Source: Oscillospiraceae bacterium | GTDB taxonomy: Bacteria > Bacillota > Clostridia > Oscillospirales > Oscillospiraceae | NCBI GenBank assembly: GCA_021205095.1 | Contig: JAJPYE010000047.1 | Coordinates: forward strand, 1 to 64,000 | Length of the DNA stretch: 64,000 nt | Reading direction: 5' to 3' | Shown here: piece by piece, positions 20,826 to 30,234 of the stretch | Layout: each line of letters opens with the position of its first letter | Numbering within the stretch: position 1 is the first letter of the stretch | Program-made: the position numbers and the translations under genes | Notes under the pieces: generated by a model | The model's database searches: none | Seen by the model: the letters and a program-made list of their open reading frames with translations, nothing else | What the model was told of the DNA's origin: nothing

Positions 20826-20987
20826 GGAACCTCTGAATCAATGCGGCTTTGGCTCCACCGGGTCTTTTGCGCCGTAATTTCGTTGCTCAATCTTGAAATA
20901 CACAAAGTATTCCTGCGATTTCGCGTCTCATTCCGACGCAAAATCCCTCGGCGCAGCCTGCGCCGATTGATTCAGCGCTTCCTTAAA
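20821..20987. mobile_element. MITE-like element with ~22-bp terminal inverted repeats, non-coding
   Basis: Left TTTAAGGAACCTCTGAATCAAT; right end reverse complement TTTAAGGAAGCGCTGAATCAAT (20/22 match); internal palindromes CGGCGCA-gcc-TGCGCCG and GCGTC-tcattcc-GACGC. Confidence 0.65.
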
Positions 20988-21076
20988 CCCTTGTCGTAAG
21001 CGCCGAAAGATATAGATACCGATATATAAATGCGCAGCCTGTGGCAGAGCGCAGAGAAAGGAAAGGGTAACAGGAT

Positions 21077-21838
21077 ATGGTAACAGCACAAGATATAAGA
21101 GAAAAAACATTTGAGAAAGCCAGAAAAACCGATGGCTACAACATGGATCAGGTGGACGAGTTCCTGGACGAGCTGGCCGCCGCCTTTACTTCCCTGGCCA
21201 AGGAGAACGCGTCTTTGAAGGGCAAGCTCCGGGTGATGGCGGAAAAGGTGGATGAATATCGCCAGACAGAGGATTCCATGCGTCTGGCCCTGCTCTCCGC
21301 CCAGAAGCTCTCCGCCCAGATCGAGTCGGAGGCCAAGGAGCGGGCGGACGCCACCCTGGCGGAGGCCAAGGACACCGCCGACCGGCTGACCCGGCAGGCT
21401 GCCGACAGCGTGGCCAACGAGCAGGCCAAGCTGGAGGAAGCCAAAAAAGCAACGGATAAATTCTTTGAGCATATGCGTGTGGTATGCGAGAAGCAAATCG
21501 CCTTTTATGAAAAGCTGTCCACCATGCAGCTTGTAGGCGGAGACCAGGAGCAGGACGCCAAGGATCAGTCCAAGGCCGCTCCCGCATCCGCCGCCAAGAC
21601 CGCTCCGGCCCGCCCTGCCTCCCGGACAACCAGGGACAGAGCGGTGGACGACACCGTCCGCAGCATAGAGACCAGCGCCGTAAACGCCGCCCTGGAGGAG
21701 CCGGACACTCTCACCGTGGACACGGATTTGCCGGAGGAAGAGGAGGAACCGACCCGCCTGTTCCCCATGGACACCCCGCAGAAGAAGAAAAAACGTAGCT
21801 CCTTTGACGATTTCAGCTTTGACGACGAGGATATATAA
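21077..21838 (+). CDS. divIVA: DivIVA domain-containing protein
   Basis: MVTAQDIREKTFEKARKTDGYNMDQVDEFLDELAAAF N-terminal DivIVA signature plus coiled coil. Confidence 0.93.
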   Translation: MVTAQDIREKTFEKARKTDGYNMDQVDEFLDELAAAFTSLAKENASLKGKLRVMAEKVDEYRQTEDSMRLALLSAQKLSAQIESEAKERADATLAEAKDTADRLTRQAADSVANEQAKLEEAKKATDKFFEHMRVVCEKQIAFYEKLSTMQLVGGDQEQDAKDQSKAAPASAAKTAPARPASRTTRDRAVDDTVRSIETSAVNAALEEPDTLTVDTDLPEEEEEPTRLFPMDTPQKKKKRSSFDDFSFDDEDI

Positions 21839-21847
21839 CAATTTTCC

Positions 21848-21870
21848 TGGGCGGAGCAATCGCTCCGCCC
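21848..21870 (+). terminator. Inverted repeat, possible terminator after divIVA
   Basis: GGGCGGAGC-aatc-GCTCCGCCC; no strong U-tract. Confidence 0.45.
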
Positions 21871-21971
21871 TTGCGGGCTATTAGAACCGATATTCACGGA
21901 GAGTTTTTGCGACACCTTTCACACCGATCAATATCTTTTAGATTCTTTTATATTTATTAATTATACAAGCG

Positions 21972-24809
21972 TTGGAGAGAAATACTATGGCCATGGATTA
22001 TAATGCGACGGTCAATCTGCCGAAAACCGCCTTCCCCATGCGGGCGGGCCTGCCGAAGCGCGAGCCGGAGATGCTGGCAGCCTGGGAAAAGCTGGATCTG
22101 TATCACGAGATGCTCAAGCGCAACGAGGGCAAGCCCCGCTTCATCCTGCACGACGGCCCTCCGTTTTCAAACGGCAACCTGCACATGGGCACGGCTCTGA
22201 ACAAATGCCTTAAGGACTTCATCAACCGCTATAAGAGCATGAGCGGCTACCAGGTACCCTACACCCCCGGCTGGGACAACCACGGTATGCCCATCGAGTC
22301 TGCCATCATCAAGGAGCAGAAGCTCAACCACAAGGCCATGAGCGTGTCGGAGTTCCGCACCGCCTGCCACGAGTATGCGGAGCATTACCTGGACGTGCAG
22401 CGCCAGGGCTTCAAGCGCCTGGGCGTTTTGGGCGATTGGGACAATCCCTATAAGACCATGAACCCCAAGTTCGAGGCCCAGGAGGTCAAGGTCTTCGGGA
22501 AGATGTACGAAAAGGGCTATATTTACAAGGGCAAAAAGCCTGTGTACTGGTGTCCCAAGGACGAGACGGCCCTGGCCGAGGCGGAGATCGAGTATTCCGA
22601 GGACGAGTGCCAGTCTATCTATGTGAAATTCCGCGTCAAGGACGACCATGGAAAGCTGGGGCAGTACTGCGACCTGAACGAGCTGTATTTCGTCATTTGG
22701 ACGACCACCACCTGGACCATCCCCGGAAACCTGGCTATCTGCCTGAACGCAGACCTGGATTACGTGCTGGCGCAGCAGCCCAACGGGGAGACCTATATCC
22801 TGGCACGGGGCCGGATGGAGGCGTTCCAGAAGGCGGCAGGACTGGAGCATTTGGAGATATTGGCGGAGCTGAAGGGCGACCAGTTTGAGCTGATGACCGC
22901 CACCCATCCCCTGTTCGACCGGGAGAGCGTGGTCATTTTGGGCGACCACGTCACCCTGGACGCCGGTACCGGCTGCGTCCACACCGCCCCCGGCCACGGC
23001 CAGGAGGACTATGAGGTCTGCCGCAAATACGACGCCTCCGGCAAAACCAACATCGGTATGGTGGTGCCGGTGGACGACCAGGGCAAAATGAACGAGGCCG
23101 CCGGGCCTTATGCGGGCCTTACCACGGATGAGGCCAACCAGAAGATTTTCGCGGATCTCCTCTACTGCGGCGCGCTGATCGCCAGCGAGACCATCACCCA
23201 CCAGTACGCCCACTGCTGGCGCTGCCACAGCCCCATCCTCTATCGGGCCACTGACCAGTGGTTCTGCTCTGTGGACGCCTTCAAGGAGGACGCTGTCCGC
23301 GCCGCCCGGAAGGTTCACTGGAACCCGGAGTGGGGCGCTGACCGTATGGAGAGCATGATCCGGGAGCGGGCGGACTGGTGCATCAGCCGCCAGCGCCGGT
23401 GGGGCCTTCCCATCCCCGTGTTCTACTGTGGAGACTGCGGCAAGCCCGTCTGCACGGCGGAGACCATCGATTCCGTTTCCAAAATCTTCGGAGAAAAAGG
23501 CTCCAACGCCTGGTTCGACCTGACGGCGGAGGAGCTTCTGCCGGAAGGGTTCACCTGTCCCCACTGCGGCGGCAAGGTGACGGAAAAGGAGACCGATACC
23601 CTGGATGGCTGGTTCGATTCCGGCTCCACCCACATCGCCTCTATGGAGCTGGACGCCCCCGGCACCTGGCCCGCCGACCTGTATCTGGAGGGCGGCGACC
23701 AGTTCCGCGGCTGGTTCCAGTCCAGCCTTCTCACCTCCGTGGCGGTGAAGGGGGACGCCCCCTATAAAGCCGTGTTGTGCCACGGCTGGACCGTGGACGG
23801 CGAGGGCCGTGCCATGCACAAGAGCCTTGGCAACGGCGTCGCCCCGGATGAGCTGACGGAGAAATACGGCGCGGATCTGTGCCGCCTGTGGGCCGCCAGC
23901 GCCGACTTCCGGCTGGATATGCGCTGCTCCACCCCCATCTTCAAGCAGCTCTCTGATAAATATCTGAAAATCCGCAACACCGCCCGGTTCATCCTTGGAA
24001 ACCTGGACGGCTTCGACCCCAATACCGACCTGGTGCCCCTGGAGGATATGCTGCCCCCCGACCGCTGGGCGCTGAGCCGCTGCGCCGCCCTGGTGGAGAA
24101 GGCTTTGGCCAGCTATGAGAAATTTGAGTTCTGGAGCGTGACCTACGCCATCCACAACTTCTGCGTGGTGGATATGTCCAACATCTACCTGGACATCGTG
24201 AAGGACAGGCTCTACTGCGAGGCGCCGGGAGGGGTTCCCCGCCGCAGCGCCCAAACCGCCATCTGGTATGTGCTGGATGCTATGGTTCGCCTGCTGGCCC
24301 CTATTCTGGCCTTCACCGCTGATGAAATTTGGCTCGCCATGCCCCATCGGGCGGAGGACGATGGCCGGAACGTCATGCTGAACGATATGCCCCCTGTTCG
24401 GGAGGATTGGAAGCTGTCGGAGGAGGACGCCCTGTTCTGGGAGGACAGCCTGCGGCTCCGCAACGACGTGAACAAGGCCCTGGAGCTGGCCCGCGCCGAG
24501 AAGACCATCGGCAAGCCTCTGGACGCCAAGGTCACGATTCATGTGGGCCCGGAGGCCAGAGAGACCATGAGCCGGGTGGCGAAGCAGCATCTGGAGGCGT
24601 TTTTCATCGTCTCCGAGGCGGAGATCTCCGACGGGGAAGGCCCCGGCTGGGCCGGAACGGAGGTTCCCGGCGTCACCGTTCAGGTGGAGCCGTCTCAGGA
24701 ACCCAAATGCGTCCGCTGCTGGACCCACAGCAGCACCGTGGGCAGCGACGAGCAGCACCCCCAGCTCTGCGCCCGCTGCGCCAGAGCTTTAAAGGAAATG
24801 AACCTGTAA
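21972..24809 (+). CDS. ileS: Isoleucyl-tRNA synthetase
   Basis: FILHDGPPFSNGNLHMGTALNK (HIGH), MHKSLGN (KMSKS-like), C-terminal Zn-binding CVRCWTHSS...CARC; start likely ATG 21972 or 21987. Confidence 0.97.
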   Translation: MERNTMAMDYNATVNLPKTAFPMRAGLPKREPEMLAAWEKLDLYHEMLKRNEGKPRFILHDGPPFSNGNLHMGTALNKCLKDFINRYKSMSGYQVPYTPGWDNHGMPIESAIIKEQKLNHKAMSVSEFRTACHEYAEHYLDVQRQGFKRLGVLGDWDNPYKTMNPKFEAQEVKVFGKMYEKGYIYKGKKPVYWCPKDETALAEAEIEYSEDECQSIYVKFRVKDDHGKLGQYCDLNELYFVIWTTTTWTIPGNLAICLNADLDYVLAQQPNGETYILARGRMEAFQKAAGLEHLEILAELKGDQFELMTATHPLFDRESVVILGDHVTLDAGTGCVHTAPGHGQEDYEVCRKYDASGKTNIGMVVPVDDQGKMNEAAGPYAGLTTDEANQKIFADLLYCGALIASETITHQYAHCWRCHSPILYRATDQWFCSVDAFKEDAVRAARKVHWNPEWGADRMESMIRERADWCISRQRRWGLPIPVFYCGDCGKPVCTAETIDSVSKIFGEKGSNAWFDLTAEELLPEGFTCPHCGGKVTEKETDTLDGWFDSGSTHIASMELDAPGTWPADLYLEGGDQFRGWFQSSLLTSVAVKGDAPYKAVLCHGWTVDGEGRAMHKSLGNGVAPDELTEKYGADLCRLWAASADFRLDMRCSTPIFKQLSDKYLKIRNTARFILGNLDGFDPNTDLVPLEDMLPPDRWALSRCAALVEKALASYEKFEFWSVTYAIHNFCVVDMSNIYLDIVKDRLYCEAPGGVPRRSAQTAIWYVLDAMVRLLAPILAFTADEIWLAMPHRAEDDGRNVMLNDMPPVREDWKLSEEDALFWEDSLRLRNDVNKALELARAEKTIGKPLDAKVTIHVGPEARETMSRVAKQHLEAFFIVSEAEISDGEGPGWAGTEVPGVTVQVEPSQEPKCVRCWTHSSTVGSDEQHPQLCARCARALKEMNL

Positions 24810-24848
24810 AATCGGTTCTCCCGAAAAAAATAGTAGGAGGGAATCACA

Positions 24849-25967
24849 GTGGTCTACGCGATCGTTACCGTGCTGGTGCTTATCATGGATCAGGCGGTGA
24901 AGTTCTGGACAACCAAAAACATCCTGCTGGACGCCATCGGGGACGAGTGCGTGTCCCTGATTCCCGGCGTCATCCATATGACCAACGTGCATAACTACGG
25001 CGCGGCCTTCAGTATTTTGCAGGACGCCCGGTGGCTGCTGGTGGTGGTATCGCTGGCGTTCGTTATCGCCATCATCGTGCTGATCAGCATGGAGATTATT
25101 CATACCCCCTTTGCCAAGTGGACGGCAGTGCTGGTCATGGCGGGGGCGCTGGGCAACTGCATTGACCGCGTGCTGTATGGCTATGTGGTGGATATGTTCG
25201 AGCTGGAGTTTATGAACTTCGCCGTGTTCAACGTGGCGGATATGTTCATTACTGTCTGCGGCATCCTGTTTTGCATACACGTCATTGTATATAAAGAGCC
25301 GGAGGCCGTGCGAAGCGCCAACGAATCCCCTGCGGCCCGTCGCCGTCGGGAGGAGCGGGAGGCCAAGGAGCAGCCCTATGCCAACATCCCTCACCGGGGT
25401 GAGCATCGGAGCCTGGAGGAGGAGCTGCGTCTGGCCGACCCGGACGATCCATTCTCTGAATGGGGCTTCGGAGCCGAGGTGGAGGACGCCGCGCCTCAAA
25501 AGCGGGCCAGACACGTGGAGGGTGAGCCGGAAACACCCCGCCGTCGGACGAGAGCCGTGGAGGAGGAGCCGGAGGCACCCCGCCGTCGGACGAGAGCCGC
25601 GGAGGGGGAGCCGGAGGCACCCCGCCGCCGGACGAGAGCCGCGGAGGAGGAGCCGGAACGCCCCCGCCGCCGTAAGGCCGGAGAGAAGGCGCTGGAGGAG
25701 CCGCGCAGCCACGTTCGAGCCGTGCAGCCGGAGAAGGAGAAGCCGGAGGCAGACGATGTTCCTGCGCCGTCCCGGCGGTCAAAGGCTTCGGCGGCGGAAA
25801 AGCCCGCCGAACGGCGTACCGCCAGCGTGGAGACCCCGGATTTTGGCGATATAGACGACATTCTGTCCTCGCTGAACGAGGAGGACGGAGTCCCCGAAGA
25901 GAGCGAGGAGGGCGGAGAGGAGACCTATTCCCTGGAGGATATTCTCGCCGAGTTTCGTGACCAATGA
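24849..25967 (+). CDS. lspA: Lipoprotein signal peptidase (signal peptidase II) with ~220-aa charged C-terminal extension
   Basis: DQAVKFW, NYGAAFSI, GNCIDRVLYGYVVDMFE catalytic motifs in first ~150 aa; remainder low-complexity R/E/P-rich; ileS-lspA-rluD order. Confidence 0.92.
   Translation: MVYAIVTVLVLIMDQAVKFWTTKNILLDAIGDECVSLIPGVIHMTNVHNYGAAFSILQDARWLLVVVSLAFVIAIIVLISMEIIHTPFAKWTAVLVMAGALGNCIDRVLYGYVVDMFELEFMNFAVFNVADMFITVCGILFCIHVIVYKEPEAVRSANESPAARRRREEREAKEQPYANIPHRGEHRSLEEELRLADPDDPFSEWGFGAEVEDAAPQKRARHVEGEPETPRRRTRAVEEEPEAPRRRTRAAEGEPEAPRRRTRAAEEEPERPRRRKAGEKALEEPRSHVRAVQPEKEKPEADDVPAPSRRSKASAAEKPAERRTASVETPDFGDIDDILSSLNEEDGVPEESEEGGEETYSLEDILAEFRDQ
25515..25682 (+). repeat. 4 x 42-bp in-frame tandem repeat (14-aa unit [VA]E[GE]EPE[ATR]PRRR[TK]...) in lspA
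   Basis: VEGEPETPRRRTRA / VEEEPEAPRRRTRA / AEGEPEAPRRRTRA / AEEEPERPRRRKAG. Confidence 0.9.
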
Positions 25968-26884
25968 CAGAAAAGCACATAGAGATCAAAGCACAGGAGA
26001 GCGGGGAGAGAATCGACGCTCTCCTTGCCTTACATTCAGACATTCGCAGCCGCAGCCAGGCTGCCCGTCTGCTGGAGCAGGGACTTGTCACCATGAACGG
26101 CGCGGCGGTGGGAAAAAGCCGCCGGGTAACGGCGGGAGAGGTGTTTTCCGTTACCATCCCGGAAGCGGCCCCCGCCAGCGTCCAGGCCCAGGATATACCG
26201 CTGGACGTGGTCTATGAGGACGGGGACGTGATCGTGGTGAACAAGCCCAGGGGCATGGTGGTTCATCCCGCCCCCGGTCACGGGGACGGGACGCTGGTAA
26301 ACGCCCTGCTGGCGCACTGCGGGCCTTCCCTTTCTGGGGTGGGCGGGGAAATGCGCCCCGGTATCGTCCACCGCATAGACAAGGACACCAGCGGCCTTAT
26401 CATCGCCGCGAAAAACGACATGGCTCACCAGTCCCTGTCCGCCCAGCTCAAGGATCGCTCCTTGTCCCGGATATACGACGCCGTGGTTCACGGCTCCCTC
26501 CACGAGGACAGGGGAACCGTGAACGCCCCCATTGGCCGCGACCCCCGGAACCGGCAGAAAATGGCGGTGACGGAAAGGAACAGCCGCCCCGCCGTCACTC
26601 ACTGGGAGGTGCTGACCCGGTACAGTCGCTATACCTATATCCGCTGCCGCCTGGAGACTGGGCGCACCCATCAGATCCGGGTGCATATGGCCCACATCAG
26701 CCATCCCCTCCTGGGGGATACCGTGTACGGTGGCCGCAGGGATAAGGGTCTGGAGACCCAGTGCCTTCACGCCCGCGGCCTGAAATTCATCCACCCCGCC
26801 ACCGGGGAGCCGGTGGAGCTGTGGACAGAGCTGCCGGACTGGTTCCAGACAGCCCTGAACAAGCTGGGGCCGCCCCTGGAATAG
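25964..26884 (+). CDS. rluD: RluD-type 23S rRNA pseudouridine synthase
   Basis: S4 domain, PGIVHRIDKDTSGLIIAAKN, ETGRTHQIRVHMAHISHPLLGD; ATGA overlap with lspA stop. Confidence 0.93.
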   Translation: MTEKHIEIKAQESGERIDALLALHSDIRSRSQAARLLEQGLVTMNGAAVGKSRRVTAGEVFSVTIPEAAPASVQAQDIPLDVVYEDGDVIVVNKPRGMVVHPAPGHGDGTLVNALLAHCGPSLSGVGGEMRPGIVHRIDKDTSGLIIAAKNDMAHQSLSAQLKDRSLSRIYDAVVHGSLHEDRGTVNAPIGRDPRNRQKMAVTERNSRPAVTHWEVLTRYSRYTYIRCRLETGRTHQIRVHMAHISHPLLGDTVYGGRRDKGLETQCLHARGLKFIHPATGEPVELWTELPDWFQTALNKLGPPLE

Positions 26885-26912
26885 ACACAGAACCGCAAGG
26901 AAGGGAGCTTGT

Positions 26913-28814
26913 ATGACCGCCTTAGCCGTATATCTGTTTTTTGGCCTGGCCCTGGCCTGGCGCGTCCTGCCGGAGCAGCGGGGAGCGGTGAAATGCTGGC
27001 TGGGACTGGTGTTTGGCTGCGTGGCCCTGATGTGGCTGCCCTGCCTGTTCGCCTTTTTCCTGGACTTTACGCTGGCCGCTCAGTGCGCCGCCCTGGCCCT
27101 GGCCGCCGCCGGAGGCCTGGCGCTGCTGCTTGTCAGACCAAAGGACAGGCTTCTGAACATGATAAAGCCCCCAAGGACGTGGGAGAAGCCCTCCCACAGC
27201 GACTTGGTGGGCCTGCTGCTGGCGGTGGCAGCCACCTGCTTCTGCGCCTATCTGCTCCACACCCATGTGATCCTGGAGCAGGAGGACGGGAGCCTCTGGG
27301 TGGGCCAAAGCACCTATGGGGATCTGGCCATGCACCTGGGCTTTATCGAGAGCCTGTACCAGCAGGGAACCTTCCCCCCGGATTACAGCATCTATCCCGG
27401 ACAGCAGCTTGACTATCCCTTCCTGGTGGATGCAGCCTCCGCAAGCCTGCGGTTTTTCGGCCTGAGCCTGCGTATGTCCGTGATCGTCCCAAGCCTCGTC
27501 ATGCTGTTTTGCGTGTTTTATGGCTTTTGGCTTCTGGCCTGGAAGATCATCAAGCGTCTGGCCCCCACCCTGATGGCCTGGCTGCTGTTCACCTGCAACG
27601 GGGGCTTCGGCTTTTGCTATTTCTTCGGCGGGGCCTATTCCTTCTCGGATATTTTCACCGGGTACTATACCACCCCCACAAACCTGGTGGATCTGGACAT
27701 CCGATGGGTGAACGTCATCTGCGATATGCTGATCCCCCAGCGCACCACCATGGCCGGGTGGTGCGTGGTGCTGGCGGCCATCTTCCTGCTCATCACCGCG
27801 CTGGAAAAAACCGCCGCCGGGACGGGTGGACGGAAGGAGTTTCTCATTCTGGCCGTCACCGCCGGGGCCATGCCCATGATACACACCCACAGCTTTCTGG
27901 CTTTGGGGGTGCTGTCCGCCGCCTGGTTTTTCTGCTGGCTGCCGGGGTGCCGCCGGGACGGGCGGGCCAAGGCCCTGGTGCAAAATTATGTGCTGTATGG
28001 GGCCGTGTGCCTGGCTCTGGCCTTGCCGCAGCTCATTTTGTGGACGTTCGACTCCGTGGGCGGGGGCAATATGCTCCAGTGGAACCTGGGCTGGGTGGCC
28101 GAGGGGAACTGGTTCTTCTTCTGGATCGTCAACTGCGGGGTGGTGTTCATCGCCATGTGGCCCATGCTGTTCTTCCTTCGGGGAGAGAAGGCCCGTCTGT
28201 TCATCGGCGCGGCGGCGGTGTTCCTGCTGGCGAACGTGGTGGCCTTTCAGCCGAATCTGTATGACAACAATAAGCTCCTTTATATCTGGTTCATGCTGAC
28301 GGACATCCTGGTCTGCGACTGGCTGTGGGAGGGCTTCAGGCAGATGAAAAGCCCCCGGCTCCGGGCCGCCGTGGCGGGGCTGCTGGTGTTTCTCGGCACC
28401 TTCTCCGGCGTCCTCTCCATGCTCCGGGAGGCGGTCAGCGAGTACCAGCTCCTCTCCGGGGAGCAGGCGGAAGCGGCGGAGTTTATTGTGGAGAACACCC
28501 CGGAGGACAGCCTGTTTCTCACCGCCACCGTCCACACAAACCCCGTCTCTGTCCTGACCGGGCGGAACATCCTGTGCGGGCCGGGGCTGTATCTCTATTA
28601 CCATGGCGTCAGCTACCAGGAGCGGGAGGCCCAGGTGGCCCTGATGTATTCGGACAGCGACGCCTTTGAGGAATATGCCGCCCTGTACGGGGTGGACTAC
28701 GTCTATATCGGCAGCAGCGAGTGCGCCAATTACGACGTGGACTATGACTATTTCGCCGAAAACTATGAGCTGATCTACCAGTCGGAGACCATCAGCATTT
28801 TCCAGATCCAGTAA
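26913..28814 (+). CDS. Large polytopic membrane protein, probable GT-C-fold glycosyltransferase-like
   Basis: Many hydrophobic segments; early GDLAMHLGFIESL (Asp/His GT-C-like motif); soluble C-terminal tail ending SETISIFQIQ. Confidence 0.6.
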   Translation: MTALAVYLFFGLALAWRVLPEQRGAVKCWLGLVFGCVALMWLPCLFAFFLDFTLAAQCAALALAAAGGLALLLVRPKDRLLNMIKPPRTWEKPSHSDLVGLLLAVAATCFCAYLLHTHVILEQEDGSLWVGQSTYGDLAMHLGFIESLYQQGTFPPDYSIYPGQQLDYPFLVDAASASLRFFGLSLRMSVIVPSLVMLFCVFYGFWLLAWKIIKRLAPTLMAWLLFTCNGGFGFCYFFGGAYSFSDIFTGYYTTPTNLVDLDIRWVNVICDMLIPQRTTMAGWCVVLAAIFLLITALEKTAAGTGGRKEFLILAVTAGAMPMIHTHSFLALGVLSAAWFFCWLPGCRRDGRAKALVQNYVLYGAVCLALALPQLILWTFDSVGGGNMLQWNLGWVAEGNWFFFWIVNCGVVFIAMWPMLFFLRGEKARLFIGAAAVFLLANVVAFQPNLYDNNKLLYIWFMLTDILVCDWLWEGFRQMKSPRLRAAVAGLLVFLGTFSGVLSMLREAVSEYQLLSGEQAEAAEFIVENTPEDSLFLTATVHTNPVSVLTGRNILCGPGLYLYYHGVSYQEREAQVALMYSDSDAFEEYAALYGVDYVYIGSSECANYDVDYDYFAENYELIYQSETISIFQIQ

Positions 28815-28848
28815 AAGGCGGAAGGGGATTCGCGCGGTTCCATGGAAC

Positions 28849-28885
28849 AAAAAGAACGGCTGCACGCTGGCGCAGCCGTTCTTTT
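28849..28885. terminator. Bidirectional terminator between convergent genes
   Basis: AAAAGAACGGCTGC...GCAGCCGTTCTTTT. Confidence 0.8.
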
Positions 28886-28892
28886 GCGGTAT

Positions 28893-29696
28893 TTATACCT
28901 CCGGCGGTGTGGGCGGCGTCGGCGGCGTTTGCGTGGGACATTTGGCGGCATAGTCCTGACTTATGGCGTCGAAATATCTGGCGCGGGTGACGGAGATGTA
29001 GGGAAGCACCCACAGGGACACGAAGGGGATCATGCACAGCAGATACCAGCCGATAAAGCTCAGATCCAGCTTGAAAAGCTCCCATTTATGGCCGTCCATC
29101 ATGTCCCGGCTTCGGCGGATGCACTGCATACAGGTCATCTCCGGGTGATCGAACATCAGATAGGTGGCCTGGCGATAGCCATAGCTGGCCCGAATCATGG
29201 GGATCAGCAGAGGCAGGCAGACCGCCATCGGCCAGAAGCCGCCCACCAGAACGGACAGCGCCGCTGCCGGTATCGCATAAATCAGCGACCACAGGGCCAG
29301 CAGCAGGCTTGGCAGGATATAGATCCATATGACCCGGAAAAACATCCCGAAGGAATCGAACAGATCCCCGAAGCCGGGCTTTTCCAGCCGAGAGACCCGC
29401 ATGGCGTACAGCACGAAGCCCATGGTCAGCTCGATCGCCATGACCTGGAGGGCAATGCTCAGCAGCCACCCCCAGAAGCTGGTGGCGCCGCTCGGCTCCA
29501 CATAGAGGAGGGTTCCTTCCAGCGAGGCCTGGAACATCTCCATATAGGCCGCCCACTCCCCGTCTATCACCATGGTCAGGACAGTCAGCAGCATCAGAAC
29601 GAGAGTCAGTCCCAGCGTTACCCATATGGGGCGGGGCCTGGTTTGCCGCATGGCGTCTTTGGCGCCCTGCTTCATAGCTTTTCGATTGATCGACAC
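28893..29696 (-). CDS. DUF975 family integral membrane protein
   Basis: YSYRQATYLM-like segment YGYRQATYLMFDHPEMTCMQCIRRSRDMMDGHKWELFKLDLSFIGW characteristic of DUF975. Confidence 0.85.
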   Translation of the reverse strand: MSINRKAMKQGAKDAMRQTRPRPIWVTLGLTLVLMLLTVLTMVIDGEWAAYMEMFQASLEGTLLYVEPSGATSFWGWLLSIALQVMAIELTMGFVLYAMRVSRLEKPGFGDLFDSFGMFFRVIWIYILPSLLLALWSLIYAIPAAALSVLVGGFWPMAVCLPLLIPMIRASYGYRQATYLMFDHPEMTCMQCIRRSRDMMDGHKWELFKLDLSFIGWYLLCMIPFVSLWVLPYISVTRARYFDAISQDYAAKCPTQTPPTPPTPPEV

Positions 29697-29727
29697 GATT
29701 TTTACGCTCCTTATATAATGAAACTTC

Positions 29728-30234
29728 TTAAAACGATTTCAGGTGCTTCCGCAGCGCCCGGATGAGATACAGGGCCGCCACGCCGGTGAAGGCCCCGGTG
29801 ACGATGGCGGCGCACAGCAGCGCCGGGCCGTACCACAGCACGGCGGTGGATTTCATGACCCCGGCGGCGGCCAGAAGCTGCCCGGCGTTGTGGCCGATGG
29901 CCCCCAGAATACTGACCACCCACAGATTTTTTTCGCTGAACAGCCCGATGGTCAGGGCCATGACCGTCCAGGAGAGAAGCCCGCCCGCCAGGGAGAACAA
30001 AATGACGGAAAAGCTCCCGGCGAACAGGGCGGAGAGGACGATGCGTACCAGAAGCACGCACAGAGCCTCCCGCCGTCCCAGCAGGTTCATGGCCGTCAGC
30101 GTGACCACGCTGGCCAGACCCAGCTTCACGCCGGGAACCGGGATGGGCAGGGGGATCTGCGCCTCTATGAGCCATACGCACAGGCTGATGGCTGTCAGCA
30201 GCGCCATGAATACCAGCTTTCGCGTTCCTTTCAT
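29728..30234 (-). CDS. Gx transporter family protein (heptaprenyl diphosphate synthase component I-like)
   Basis: IEAQIPLPIPVPGVKLGLASVVTLTAMNLLGRREAL; ATG at 30234 within ORF 29728..30276. Confidence 0.85.
   Translation of the reverse strand: MKGTRKLVFMALLTAISLCVWLIEAQIPLPIPVPGVKLGLASVVTLTAMNLLGRREALCVLLVRIVLSALFAGSFSVILFSLAGGLLSWTVMALTIGLFSEKNLWVVSILGAIGHNAGQLLAAAGVMKSTAVLWYGPALLCAAIVTGAFTGVAALYLIRALRKHLKSF

Noticed and set aside
21839-21971. T-box leader upstream of ileS (also considered for hisS/aspS)
   Set aside because: No AGGGTGGNACCGCG T-box sequence or specifier-stem-like leader seen; intergenic region is short.
22167-24758. 863-aa antisense ORF opposite ileS (and other long antisense ORFs: 14882-16519 -, 30679-32454 -, 26922-28865 -, 3253-4842 +, 32487-34067 -, 38423-39925 +, 54690-56063 +)
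   Set aside because: Mirror frames of confidently identified core genes in a high-GC genome; Gly/His/Arg/Gln-biased composition, no recognisable domains.
25515-25682. CRISPR-like or DNA-level regulatory repeat
   Set aside because: 42-bp units are in frame within lspA and preserve the protein repeat; best explained as coding repeat.
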